40,637 bases of DNA from Clostridiales bacterium (GTDB lineage Bacteria > Bacillota > Clostridia > Peptostreptococcales > Anaerovoracaceae): contig JALFNS010000019.1 of assembly GCA_022773945.1 (NCBI GenBank), positions 1 through 40,637 on the forward strand, in the 5' to 3' direction. Position 1 is the first letter of the stretch, and each line of letters begins with the position of its first letter. Position numbers and translations under genes: made by a program. Shown here piece after piece: positions 23,350-31,080 of this stretch. Below the pieces are notes generated by a model, which was not told the origin of the DNA, made no database searches, and saw only the letters and a program-made list of their open reading frames with translations.

Positions 23350-24867
23350 CTAGCTGTAATAAAGGTTGTTCGTTATGTATTCCGGATCGCTGGTAACGTC
23401 GATTCCCAGTGATTTGAGCGTGTTCTCATCCTTGTCGCTGAGGATGGCGGTGCAGTGAGCTCTGCAGCCTCTCAGGCACTTGAGCTTCTCGGCGGCAACC
23501 TGTGCCGACGGATTGGTGGCTCCCGAAATCGTCAGTGCCGTAAGAACCTCCTCACAGTTGAGTGAGGCTTTCTCGCTCTGGAGAACGTCCGTCTTCAGCT
23601 TCTGTATCTCCGCGAGAATGTTAGGCGATATGAGGTGGATGCCGTCCGCGATGCCGCTCAGATGCTTGATGGCATTGAGCACTGCCGCTGCAGCCGCAAC
23701 CATTCTTCTCGAACTCCTGCCCGTGATGACAGTTCCGTCATCAAGCTCCAGAGCCAGTACCACCACGTTGTTGTATCTCTCGTTCTCCTGACGCTTTTTT
23801 TCAGCGTAGTCCCTGGCGACTGTGACAACCTTCCTGTCCTCAACCTTCAGGTTCATCTCGTCCATGAGGAGCTTGGCTCTCTCCATGACGTCCTCGCTGA
23901 TTTTGCCCTTCTTGTAATCGCACTCGGCGATTATGTACCTTCTTATTATCTCCTGATTGGCAGCTTCTCTGCAGACCTCGTCATCGATTATGCCGAAGCC
24001 GGCTCTGTTGACTCCCATATCCGTAGGGGATTTGTATTCGGACTCCTCGCCCGTAATCTTCTCTATGATTCTCTTGACAACAGGGAACACTTCCAGGTCT
24101 CTGTTGTAGTTGACGGCCATTTCGCCGTAGGCTTCCAGGTGGAATGAGTCTATAAGGTTCACATCCTTCAGGTCCGCAGTGGCCGCTTCATATGCCACGT
24201 TGACAGGATGCTTGAGAGGAATGTTCCAGATCGGGAATGTTTCGAACTTGGCGTAGCGCGCCTTTCTTCCTCTGATGTTCTCGTGATAGAGCTGGGACAG
24301 GCTGGTGGCCAGCTTGCCGCTGCCGCCTCCCGGACCGGTTACGACAACCAGCGGTTTGGTAACCTCTATATACGGGTTGGCACCGTATCCCTCAGGGCTT
24401 ACGATGGTGTCCACGTCCGTCGGGTATCCCTTGGTGAATCTGTGCTTGTAGGTTTTAATGCCTCTTCTCTCCAGCCGGTTGAGGAATTTCTCCACTGCCG
24501 GGGATGTTCCGTCGTATCTTGTGACAACGACGCTGTTGATTGACAGATCATACTGTCTGAAAACGTCAATGAGTCTGAGCACCTCCAAATCGTAGGTGAT
24601 TCCGAAATCCTGCCGTGTCTTGCTGGTGGCAATATCTCCCGAGTAAACGCAGATGATTATCTCCGCCTGATCCTTCATCTTCTGCAAAAGCTTAATCTTC
24701 GCATTTTCGTCGAATCCGGGAAGCACTCTCATGGCGTGCTTGTCCTGAACCAGCTTGCCGCCGAACTCCAGATAGAGCCGCTCTCCTCCTCCGCTCTCAA
24801 TTCTCTCCAGTATGTACTTCGTCTGCTCCTCAATGTACTTCTGCGCACTAAAACCTATCTTAGACAT
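23350..24867 (-). CDS. DUF1846 family protein
   Basis: 505-residue cytoplasmic protein of family DUF1846, widespread in Firmicutes. Typical segments: [22 protein letters not shown] at the start, [55 protein letters not shown] (Gly-rich, P-loop-like without being a canonical Walker A), [16 protein letters not shown]. Structures of the family exist, but the reaction is not established as far as I know. GATAGGAGG lies upstream. It lies between a 30-residue membrane peptide and pgi. Confidence 0.9.
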   Translation of the reverse strand: MSKIGFSAQKYIEEQTKYILERIESGGGERLYLEFGGKLVQDKHAMRVLPGFDENAKIKLLQKMKDQAEIIICVYSGDIATSKTRQDFGITYDLEVLRLIDVFRQYDLSINSVVVTRYDGTSPAVEKFLNRLERRGIKTYKHRFTKGYPTDVDTIVSPEGYGANPYIEVTKPLVVVTGPGGGSGKLATSLSQLYHENIRGRKARYAKFETFPIWNIPLKHPVNVAYEAATADLKDVNLIDSFHLEAYGEMAVNYNRDLEVFPVVKRIIEKITGEESEYKSPTDMGVNRAGFGIIDDEVCREAANQEIIRRYIIAECDYKKGKISEDVMERAKLLMDEMNLKVEDRKVVTVARDYAEKKRQENERYNNVVVLALELDDGTVITGRSSRRMVAAAAAVLNAIKHLSGIADGIHLISPNILAEIQKLKTDVLQSEKASLNCEEVLTALTISGATNPSAQVAAEKLKCLRGCRAHCTAILSDKDENTLKSLGIDVTSDPEYITNNLYYS

Positions 24868-24879
24868 TTTCCCTCCTAT

Positions 24880-24972
24880 CTACAGTATATATACAACCGC
24901 CATAGAGAAGGTGGTTACCACCATTATGACGGCTAAAACGATTGCTATGATTCTCGCTGTGTTTCTCTTCAT
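24880..24972 (-). CDS. 30-residue single-pass membrane peptide
   Basis: Small gene with GTAGGAGGAGAG directly before ATG at 24972 and stop TAG at 24880. The peptide has a basic N-terminus (MKRNTARI) and then a hydrophobic helix (IAIVLAVIMVVTTFSMAVVYIL) to the end. It fits in the 112 bp between DUF1934 (stop 9 nt upstream of the start) and DUF1846 (start 12 nt after the stop), so it is clearly part of the operon. Short peptides with this layout occur beside similar genes in other clostridia, as I recall; function unknown. Confidence 0.75.
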   Translation of the reverse strand: MKRNTARIIAIVLAVIMVVTTFSMAVVYIL

Positions 24973-24980
24973 CTCTCCTC

Positions 24981-25433
24981 CTACTGCAAAGGCTCAAGCT
25001 TCCCCGATTCAGCGAAGCTGATGCTGATTCTGTTCCTGCCTTCCAGAAGCCCCTTGAGACAGATATCGTAATCTATGTCTATAGAGCCGTGTCCCTCCGG
25101 AGACACCCTGCTCTTCAGATCGTTGGTGAGGACCTCCATTTCTATGGCGCCGAAGGGCGTCTCATAGCGACCGCTGAAGCGCTTGCCCTTCTCGAAGAGA
25201 ATCTCGCTTCCATCGCCCACTGAATCGCCAAAGCGCTTCAGCTGAACCTCCGGTCCTCTCATGCGCAGTCTGGTCCTGCAGCCCGGCACTCCGCTCAGGC
25301 CGCTCTCGTCATATATAAGATAGAGGGCTCCGTTTCTCTCATAGAGACGGGCCTCCGTTATAAATTCCATATTGTCGTCTCCGGTCTGCTCGCTTGACTG
25401 CAAACCGGTGATTCTGAGCATTACATCCTTCAT
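24981..25433 (-). CDS. DUF1934 (YwiB-like) beta-barrel protein
   Basis: 150-residue protein of the DUF1934 family, predicted calycin-like beta-barrel. Recognised from the start VMLRITGLQ, the middle FITEARLYERNGALYLIYDES, and GRYETPFGAIEMEVLTNDLKSRVSPEGHGSIDIDYDICLKG. No known reaction. First gene of the operon leading to pgi; TGT-TACAAT (25478-25470) is a likely extended -10 about 37 bp upstream of the ATG. Confidence 0.88.
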   Translation of the reverse strand: MKDVMLRITGLQSSEQTGDDNMEFITEARLYERNGALYLIYDESGLSGVPGCRTRLRMRGPEVQLKRFGDSVGDGSEILFEKGKRFSGRYETPFGAIEMEVLTNDLKSRVSPEGHGSIDIDYDICLKGLLEGRNRISISFAESGKLEPLQ

Positions 25434-25469
25434 GATTTTTCTTCCTGCTGTGATTTAAATACACAAAGT

Positions 25470-25478
25470 ATTGTAACA
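25470..25478 (-). promoter_or_regulatory. Extended -10 promoter of the DUF1934-pgi operon
   Basis: TGT-TACAAT; the region between the divergent DUF1934 and htrA genes is only 141 bp. An A+T-rich stretch with TATATTATAG around 25531-25540 is the likely htrA promoter on the other strand. Confidence 0.5.
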
Positions 25479-25574
25479 CAAGCTCTAGCAAATTAACAGT
25501 TAATCATCACAGAATTGCCATAATGGAGGGGTATATTATAGACAAAGAGGTAGACGCTTCATGAGAGGTGAAAG

Positions 25575-26879
25575 ATGAACAATGACAACGAATACAATAA
25601 CAGGGAAAGAAACTATCAGGAATGGGAGCCGGAGGGGCTTTACAGAGACCCTCGGGAGAGGTTTCAAAGCAGCCGTGGCTATGAAGGAGTCAATGGCGGC
25701 CCTGGCGGCCAGAATGGAGGCGGCCGAGCCACATGGCACAAAGGGGAAACAAAAGTAAAGAAGCCTTCCCCTCCTGTCAACCTGACACGCAGGAGCCTGG
25801 CCGTAATAATCGCGGCATGTCTGGTGCTCTCGTGCCTTTGCGGTCTGGGCGGCGCATGGATCGGGCTTCATGCTTCCGACAGCGACACGCCTGCATCGAC
25901 CGAAAGCGGCACTTCATCGGTTTCGAAAAGCTATACGCTGGAGGATGCCACGGGAAGCGGCATGACCGTTCAGGAGGTTACCGAGCTCACTCAGGATTCG
26001 GTTGTGGAGATTACGACTGAAAGCGTGCAGACTGACTCCTGGCTCCAGTCCTATGTAACCGAGGGTGCAGGCAGCGGTGTCATAATCAGCAAGGACGGCT
26101 ACATTATGACGAACAATCACGTGATCGACGGTGCTTCCAAGGTTACAGTCACCACCCGCGGCGGCAAATCCTATGAAGCCGAAATCGTAGGTGCCGATTC
26201 CACAAATGATGTGGCCGTTATCAAGGTCGACGCATCGGATTTAACCGCGGCAACCTACGGCAACAGCGATCAGATTAAGGTGGGCGACATGGCAGTGGCC
26301 ATAGGAAACCCTCTGGGCGAGCTGGGCGGCACGGTAACCGCCGGCATCATCAGCGCCAAGGACAGAGAGCTTACAATCGACGGGGCAACCATGAATCTTA
26401 TACAGACGGACAGCTCAATCAACCCGGGAAATTCCGGCGGCGGACTCTTCAACGATGAAGGTCAGCTCATAGGCCTGGTTGTAGCAAAGTCCTCCGGCTC
26501 CGATGTTGAGGGCCTGGGCTTCGCAATTCCTATCAACACGGCAGCCGATGTGGCAGAGCAGCTTATGGACAAGGGGTACGTAAGCGGGCAGCCTATGACG
26601 GGCATGACCTATACCGAAGGAAGCAGCGGAATAGAGTCCATGTTCGGCTCCAGCTCCGGCTCCGTATACATTTACTCCGTGGATACCGCCAAAGCCAGGC
26701 TGGCGGGATTCCGGGCAGGAGATATCGTCTTCGCCATTAACGGGGAACAGATAACTTCGATAGATGATGTCTCAGCCATCGTAACCGCACACAAGGTCGG
26801 CGACAAGCTGAAGTACACCATCGTCCGCGACGGCAAGACTAAGGATCTGACGATAACGCTGCAGGAGAAAAAGAACTAA
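25575..26879 (+). CDS. htrA: HtrA/DegP-type membrane-anchored serine protease with PDZ domain
   Basis: Quality-control protease acting outside the membrane. 434 residues: a hydrophilic Asn/Gly-rich cytoplasmic segment (1-70), one transmembrane helix (about 73-98, RSLAVIIAACLVLSCLCGLG), a Ser/Thr linker, the trypsin-like domain with His182 (TNNHVIDGA), Asp212 (TNDVAVIKVD) and Ser287 (NPGNSGGGLF), then one PDZ domain (about 345-430, AGFRAGDIVFAINGEQITS). All catalytic residues are intact. AGAGGTG precedes the ATG. Monocistronic as far as can be seen. Confidence 0.95.
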   Translation: MNNDNEYNNRERNYQEWEPEGLYRDPRERFQSSRGYEGVNGGPGGQNGGGRATWHKGETKVKKPSPPVNLTRRSLAVIIAACLVLSCLCGLGGAWIGLHASDSDTPASTESGTSSVSKSYTLEDATGSGMTVQEVTELTQDSVVEITTESVQTDSWLQSYVTEGAGSGVIISKDGYIMTNNHVIDGASKVTVTTRGGKSYEAEIVGADSTNDVAVIKVDASDLTAATYGNSDQIKVGDMAVAIGNPLGELGGTVTAGIISAKDRELTIDGATMNLIQTDSSINPGNSGGGLFNDEGQLIGLVVAKSSGSDVEGLGFAIPINTAADVAEQLMDKGYVSGQPMTGMTYTEGSSGIESMFGSSSGSVYIYSVDTAKARLAGFRAGDIVFAINGEQITSIDDVSAIVTAHKVGDKLKYTIVRDGKTKDLTITLQEKKN

Positions 26880-26880
26880 C

Positions 26881-26993
26881 AACACAGACGCACAGCGCAG
26901 CCGCAAACTCTCTCTGCCGATGCACTCATGCTTGCTGCTCGATTAACATAGATTGTCCCTGCGGAAATGCCGCTGTCACTGTGTGTCTGTGTT
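26881..26993 (+). repeat. Long imperfect inverted repeat after htrA
   Basis: Arms at 26881-26904 and 26969-26993 are near reverse complements (AACACAGACGCACAGCG... against AACACAGACACACAGTG...), giving a stem of about 22 pairs with one wobble, one mismatch and a bulge around a 64-nt loop. A short T4 run follows. It starts two bases after the htrA stop codon and could act as a terminator or mRNA-stabilising structure. Confidence 0.5.
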
Positions 26994-27007
26994 TTATAAA
27001 CGTTGAT

Positions 27008-27288
27008 TTCTGACAAAACCCCTGCTCTCACAAATATTTTGTCAGAAACCTTGACTAAGCTAAGGGATTTTCTGACAAGAATCGTGTAATTGCTATATAC
27101 TTTGTCAGAAAATCCAACCTGAAGAAGTGTTAAAAGATAAATCACGGGCAAGTTATGAGGGCTCTGTCTTGCCACCCTCCGCCATTCTGACAACGCACCC
27201 CCTTATCAGCAGAATCTTGTCAGAATTCAGCGGAACATAGTTCGGCGCTCTGACAAGAAGGGCGTCGATTTTATGGTTTTTGTCAGAG
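27008..27288. repeat. Array of eight alternating 9-bp boxes (TTCTGACAA / TTGTCAGAA)
   Basis: Boxes start at 27008, 27039, 27070, 27102, then 27185, 27217, 27248, 27280. Orientation alternates strictly; six copies are perfect and the last two match 8 of 9. Spacing is 31, 31, 32, (83), 32, 31, 32 bp, close to three helical turns each, in two groups of four. The array fills the space between htrA and the iclR promoter (last box 11 bp before the -35). No open reading frame of interest crosses it. It is best explained as an operator array for an oligomeric regulator. Confidence 0.8.
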
Positions 27289-27299
27289 ACCGGCTGCAT

Positions 27300-27328
27300 T
27301 TGGTATTTCCATTCATTTATTGTATAAT
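27300..27328 (+). promoter_or_regulatory. Sigma-A promoter of iclR
   Basis: TTGGTA (27300-27305), 17 bp, TATAAT (27323-27328). Expected start near 27335, about 32 nt before the ATG; GGGAGA serves as ribosome binding site. Confidence 0.7.
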
Positions 27329-27366
27329 GAAGATGTATCGGGTTTGCTGGTAATGGGAGAAAAAAC

Positions 27367-28149
27367 ATGAATAACGACGGTAATCTGAAGAATCCATCGG
27401 GAGTGCAGTCTGTCGAACGTTCGCTGGATATAATTGAGACAATTGCAACTGAACCTCACGGCATGGGGGTAAGCAGCATAAGTGAAGCAACCGGAATGTC
27501 AAAGAGCACTGTTCACAGGCTTCTGGCTACTCTTCTTGAACGGGGTTATGTTGAGAAAACGGAAGACAGTATCTACAAGGTCGGATTGAAATTGATCGAG
27601 GTTGCCAGCCTTTACCTGAACAGCCTGGAGCTTCACACAGAGGCTCGACCGTATATCTCTAAGATTACAAGAGATCTGGGGCTCACAGCTCATCTTGGAA
27701 TTCTGGAGGACGATCAGGTTGTATATCTTGAAAAAATGGACATCCTTTCCAGCGTGCAGCTTTACAGACAGATAGGCTTGCGAGTACCGGCATACATTTC
27801 ATCTCTCGGCAAGTGCCTTCTGATGCGCTACAGTCACGATGAACTCGAATCTGTTCTGAAAAACTGCAGTTTTCAAAAGCTGACAGACAATACCATTACA
27901 TCTATGGAAGAGTTTCATAATGAAATGAACATCGTCCGTCAGAATGGCTGGGCTATAGATGATGAAGAAAGTGCTATGGACTACAGATGCATAGGTGCGC
28001 CGATATACGACTACAGAGGCGACATCATCGCGGCAATAAGTGCAAGCGGAAATTTATCACTTATTCCGGATGAGCGAATAGAATTTGTCGCAAATTACAT
28101 AAAGGATACAGCCCTTGAAATATCAAGGGGTATGGGCTATTCAGAATGA
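27367..28149 (+). CDS. IclR-family transcriptional regulator
   Basis: 260 residues. The N-terminal winged helix (about 10-75) contains SVERSLDIIETI and GVSSISEATGMSKSTVHRLLATLLERGYVEK, standard for IclR; the C-terminal effector domain has HLGILEDDQVVYLEKM, SSLGKCLLM, NGWAIDDEESAMDYRCIGAPIYDY and IIAAISASG. Members usually sense a small carboxylate or aromatic metabolite. It probably controls the FIST and aldehyde dehydrogenase genes that follow and possibly itself, through the palindrome at its 3' end and/or the eight-box array upstream. Confidence 0.93.
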   Translation: MNNDGNLKNPSGVQSVERSLDIIETIATEPHGMGVSSISEATGMSKSTVHRLLATLLERGYVEKTEDSIYKVGLKLIEVASLYLNSLELHTEARPYISKITRDLGLTAHLGILEDDQVVYLEKMDILSSVQLYRQIGLRVPAYISSLGKCLLMRYSHDELESVLKNCSFQKLTDNTITSMEEFHNEMNIVRQNGWAIDDEESAMDYRCIGAPIYDYRGDIIAAISASGNLSLIPDERIEFVANYIKDTALEISRGMGYSE

Positions 28150-28169
28150 GACGGCTAATGCAGAAGGCA

Positions 28170-28200
28170 GGCTGTTCCACGATGTGGAACAGCCGTTTTT
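28170..28200 (+). terminator. Terminator of iclR, also a candidate operator
   Basis: Perfect stem GGCTGTTCCAC-gat-GTGGAACAGCC followed by GTTTTTT. The DNA palindrome TGTTCCAC-3-GTGGAACA also has the shape of an IclR-family operator, and one arm is repeated 21 bp downstream (28205-28216). Confidence 0.85.
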
Positions 28201-28204
28201 TATT

Positions 28205-28248
28205 GTGGAACAGCCGAGATTGACAGGTTCTCTGAGGAGTTATACATT
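28205..28248 (+). promoter_or_regulatory. Half-site repeat and promoter of the FIST-aldehyde dehydrogenase genes
   Basis: GTGGAACAGCCG (28205-28216) repeats the terminator arm two helical turns away and ends 3 bp before TTGACA (28220-28225), which is 17 bp from TACATT (28243-28248). Confidence 0.5.
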
Positions 28249-28292
28249 GTAGGTAAGAAATGTTCAGAAAATTAAAAAAGGGAGGTATTCAA

Positions 28293-29459
28293 ATGGCAAT
28301 TTACAAAACAGGAAACAGCGTAAATCCGGCTGCTGCAGAGGCAGGAAGAGAAATCGCAGCAGCACTCGGCGAAGTAGCGGACATCAAAATGGCATTCGTT
28401 TACAGCGGTGTGCAGTATGATCAGAAAGTCCTTCTAGAAGCTGTAAAAAAGGAAATGCCCGGAATTCCTCTGATTGGTAACACATCCTTCACAGGTGTAA
28501 TTACCCCGGACGGCTACATTTCATCGGATGATGGGTTCGCCGGAATCATGGCAGTTGCAGGTGATGATGTGACGATAGGTGTTGCCGGCATGCCGAAGGC
28601 CGGGGACGCGCGCTCAACGGGACATGCCGTTGCCGAGAAGGCACTGGCGGCGGCCGGCAGAGATGATGCACCTGACTACTTTTACATGGTAGCTCCTCCG
28701 GGAGAGGAAGAGCTCTATCTTAAAGGCATCTCGGAAGTAATCGGGAGAGTGCCTTTCTTCGGAGGCAGTGCTGCGGATAATGCCATTGCCGGCGAATGGC
28801 TGCTGTTTACAGACGAAATGGTAACAGCTGACGGTGTTGCTGTGGCTTTCTTCTACACAGATAAAGCCTTTGCGAACAAGTTCACAGGTGCGTACAGAGA
28901 AACAGCCAACGTTGGAGTTATCACAGAAATTGAAGGGTTGAGAAATCTTAAGAAGATCAATGGCATTCCGGCTGTGGAGCAGTATCGCCGGTGGACAGGC
29001 GCATCAGCCGAAGACTGCAGCGGAGGCAACCTGCTCGCGTACTCAGTATGCGCACCGCTGGGTGTTAAGGATCCGTTGGGCGATCTGATTGCAATCCGCC
29101 ATCCAATGAACGGTAACGATGCAGACGGATCCATTGATGTGGGCAACAATCTGGCTGTAGGAACAGCTATCATTCAGATGGATGGTTCCGTTGATGAACT
29201 TATCGCTTCAGTGGGGGCTACCCTTGAAGAACTGAAAGCTAAAATCGGCGGGCCTATCGCGGGGCTGCATCTGGTACACTGCGGCGGCAGAAGAGCCGGG
29301 ATCGACAGCCGAATAGAAGAGGTATACGACCAGATTAAGAGAAGTGTGGGAGATATTCCGTTCATCACGGAGTTTACCTTCGGCGAATACGGCTATGAAG
29401 ATGACGGCAGAAATACATGCGGCGGTCTGATGCTATCATTTACCGCATTCGGAGCATAA
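28293..29459 (+). CDS. Stand-alone FIST-domain sensor-like protein
   Basis: 388 residues made only of the FIST-N/FIST-C pair, a domain proposed to bind small ligands such as amino acids and usually fused to or encoded near signalling proteins. Seen here: KMAFVYSGVQYDQKVLLEAV, IPLIGNTSFTGVITPDG and DDGFAGIMAVAGDDVTIGVAG in FIST-N, GRVPFFGGSAADNA in the middle, and FIST-C with LVHCGGRRAGIDSR and ITEFTFGEYGYEDDGRNTCGG. I chose ATG at 28293, which has GGGAGG 7 nt upstream, over the in-frame ATG at 28260. No output domain is attached, so it may be an enzyme accessory or ligand-binding protein for the adjacent dehydrogenase; that is inference. Confidence 0.85.
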   Translation: MAIYKTGNSVNPAAAEAGREIAAALGEVADIKMAFVYSGVQYDQKVLLEAVKKEMPGIPLIGNTSFTGVITPDGYISSDDGFAGIMAVAGDDVTIGVAGMPKAGDARSTGHAVAEKALAAAGRDDAPDYFYMVAPPGEEELYLKGISEVIGRVPFFGGSAADNAIAGEWLLFTDEMVTADGVAVAFFYTDKAFANKFTGAYRETANVGVITEIEGLRNLKKINGIPAVEQYRRWTGASAEDCSGGNLLAYSVCAPLGVKDPLGDLIAIRHPMNGNDADGSIDVGNNLAVGTAIIQMDGSVDELIASVGATLEELKAKIGGPIAGLHLVHCGGRRAGIDSRIEEVYDQIKRSVGDIPFITEFTFGEYGYEDDGRNTCGGLMLSFTAFGA

Positions 29460-29511
29460 TCGAAATCTGAGCATAATCGAAACAGGATAATCAGCGAAAG
29501 GAGACATGACT

Positions 29512-30945
29512 ATGAAAATGTTTATTAACGGCAAGCCCTGCGACAGCGTAAGCGGAGCAACCTTCGACGTTGTAGCACCGGCAACAGGCAAGGTTATAGA
29601 TACAGTTCCCAGAGCAACAGCAGAGGATATAGACATAGCGGTTACTGCTGCATACGAAGCCCAGAAGGAATGGGCCAAGGTTCCGGTGTCCTCACGAGTT
29701 GAGATACTGAAGAAGTTTCTGGATATTGTCGATGAGAATAAGGAATCTCTGGCTCAGACGTTATCTGCAGAAAACGGCAAACCTATCAATGAGGCCCGCG
29801 CAGAAATCGGCAACATCCCGATCGGGTTTTCAGGATTCATGGAACATGCCAAGCACTATTACGGATCAATTCTTCCTCAGGGCGGAGAAGCCGGGCAGGA
29901 TAAGCATGTTCAGATGGTAACAAGAGAACCTATAGGAGTTATAGCATGTATCATTCCATTTAACTTCCCTTGCGATTTATTCGATCAGAAGGTTGCACCT
30001 GCGCTGCTGATGGGTAATGCCGCCATAGTGCTTCCTTCATCGGATAATCCGCTTACACTTATGAGGCTGACAGAAATGCTGGGTCAGGCAGGTGTCCCTG
30101 CAGGTATCGTTCAGTGTCTGACAGCTCCGGGAGCAGTGAAGAGTGCTGCAGTTACAGATCCGAGAGTTCATCTGGTAACTCTCACAGGAAGTACGGAGGT
30201 CGGCATTGACACGGCCAGGCTGGCAGCGGAAGACCTGACTCATACCGCTCTGGAACTCGGTGGCAATGATGCGTTCATCGTACTTGAAGACGGTGATGTG
30301 GACCTGGCTGTCGAAGAAATGATATGGGGCAGAATGTACAATACAGGTCAGGTATGCTGCGCCAGCAAGAGATTCCTGATACACAATTCACTGAAGGAGG
30401 AATTCGCCGCAAAGGCCGTAGAAAGAATTAAGAAACTCAACTACGGAGACCCTGCCGATGAAGAAACTCAGATTGCCTGCCTCATCAGTGAGAAAGCGGC
30501 AATCAAGGTCGAAGAACAAGTAAACCTGACAGTGAAGCAGGGAGGAAAGATTATTCTGGGAGGCAAGAGAAATGGCGCATTCTATGATCCGACGGTAATC
30601 GTCGATGTTCCCGCACATGCAGATGTTGCAATCGATATGGAAATATTCGGACCGGTTGTTCCTATAATAGGATTCGATACGGACGAAGAGGCCATCGCAA
30701 TCGCGAACAGATCCAAGTTCGGCCTTTCAAGCTGTGTATTCTCTAAGGATATGAAGCGCGCTTACAAGGTTGCTCAGGCCATGGAAGCCGGCGGCGCGGT
30801 TATTAACGGAGCAAGCTTCTTCCGTTCCTTTGAAATGCCTTTCGGCGGCTGGAAATACAGCGGCATAGGAACAGAAGGCGTAATGTCCACATTTGACGAA
30901 ATGACCAGAGTGAAGACCATCGTCCTCAAGAACATAATTGAATAG
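29512..30945 (+). CDS. NAD(P)-dependent aldehyde dehydrogenase (ALDH superfamily)
   Basis: Oxidises an aldehyde to the acid; the best guess is a semialdehyde or amino-acid-derived aldehyde. 477 residues from ATG 29512 (AAGGAG 9 nt upstream; an ATG at 29506 is also in frame). Motifs, in 29506-based numbering: ACIIPFNFPCDLFDQKVAPAL, TLTGSTEVG, Glu250 in LELGGNDAF and Cys284 in YNTGQVCCASKR, and the C-terminal PFGGWKYSGIGTEG. The usual VxKPSE lysine that contacts the cofactor ribose is replaced: this protein has IVLPSSD, Leu in the Lys position. Follows the FIST gene by 46-52 nt, so likely the same transcript. Confidence 0.92.
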   Translation: MKMFINGKPCDSVSGATFDVVAPATGKVIDTVPRATAEDIDIAVTAAYEAQKEWAKVPVSSRVEILKKFLDIVDENKESLAQTLSAENGKPINEARAEIGNIPIGFSGFMEHAKHYYGSILPQGGEAGQDKHVQMVTREPIGVIACIIPFNFPCDLFDQKVAPALLMGNAAIVLPSSDNPLTLMRLTEMLGQAGVPAGIVQCLTAPGAVKSAAVTDPRVHLVTLTGSTEVGIDTARLAAEDLTHTALELGGNDAFIVLEDGDVDLAVEEMIWGRMYNTGQVCCASKRFLIHNSLKEEFAAKAVERIKKLNYGDPADEETQIACLISEKAAIKVEEQVNLTVKQGGKIILGGKRNGAFYDPTVIVDVPAHADVAIDMEIFGPVVPIIGFDTDEEAIAIANRSKFGLSSCVFSKDMKRAYKVAQAMEAGGAVINGASFFRSFEMPFGGWKYSGIGTEGVMSTFDEMTRVKTIVLKNIIE

Positions 30946-30966
30946 AAATCAGAACCCCTACTCCGA

Positions 30967-31009
30967 ACCCCCTGTGCTGCATGTATCCATGACATGCGGC
31001 GCGGGGGGT
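30967..31009 (+). terminator. Terminator after the aldehyde dehydrogenase
   Basis: 18-bp stem (ACCCCCTGTGCTGCATGT against its partner, with three G-U pairs) and 7-nt loop, followed by CTTCTATCTTGTCTT. Strong stem, modest T-run. Confidence 0.7.
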
Positions 31010-31029
31010 CTTCTATCTTGTCTTACTCC

Positions 31030-31059
31030 TTGAAATGCACCCCCCGGTAATGTTAGAAT
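31030..31059 (+). promoter_or_regulatory. Sigma-A promoter of aroB
   Basis: TTGAAA (31030-31035), 18 bp, TAGAAT (31054-31059) with TGT before it. About 15 nt of leader, with AAGGAG before the ATG. Confidence 0.65.
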
Positions 31060-31080
31060 TTATCTCAGCAAGGAGTTAAC

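Noticed and set aside
27008-27288. CRISPR array
   Set aside because: Repeats are only 9 bp, alternate in orientation, and have no constant repeat of 23 bp or more; no cas genes are nearby.
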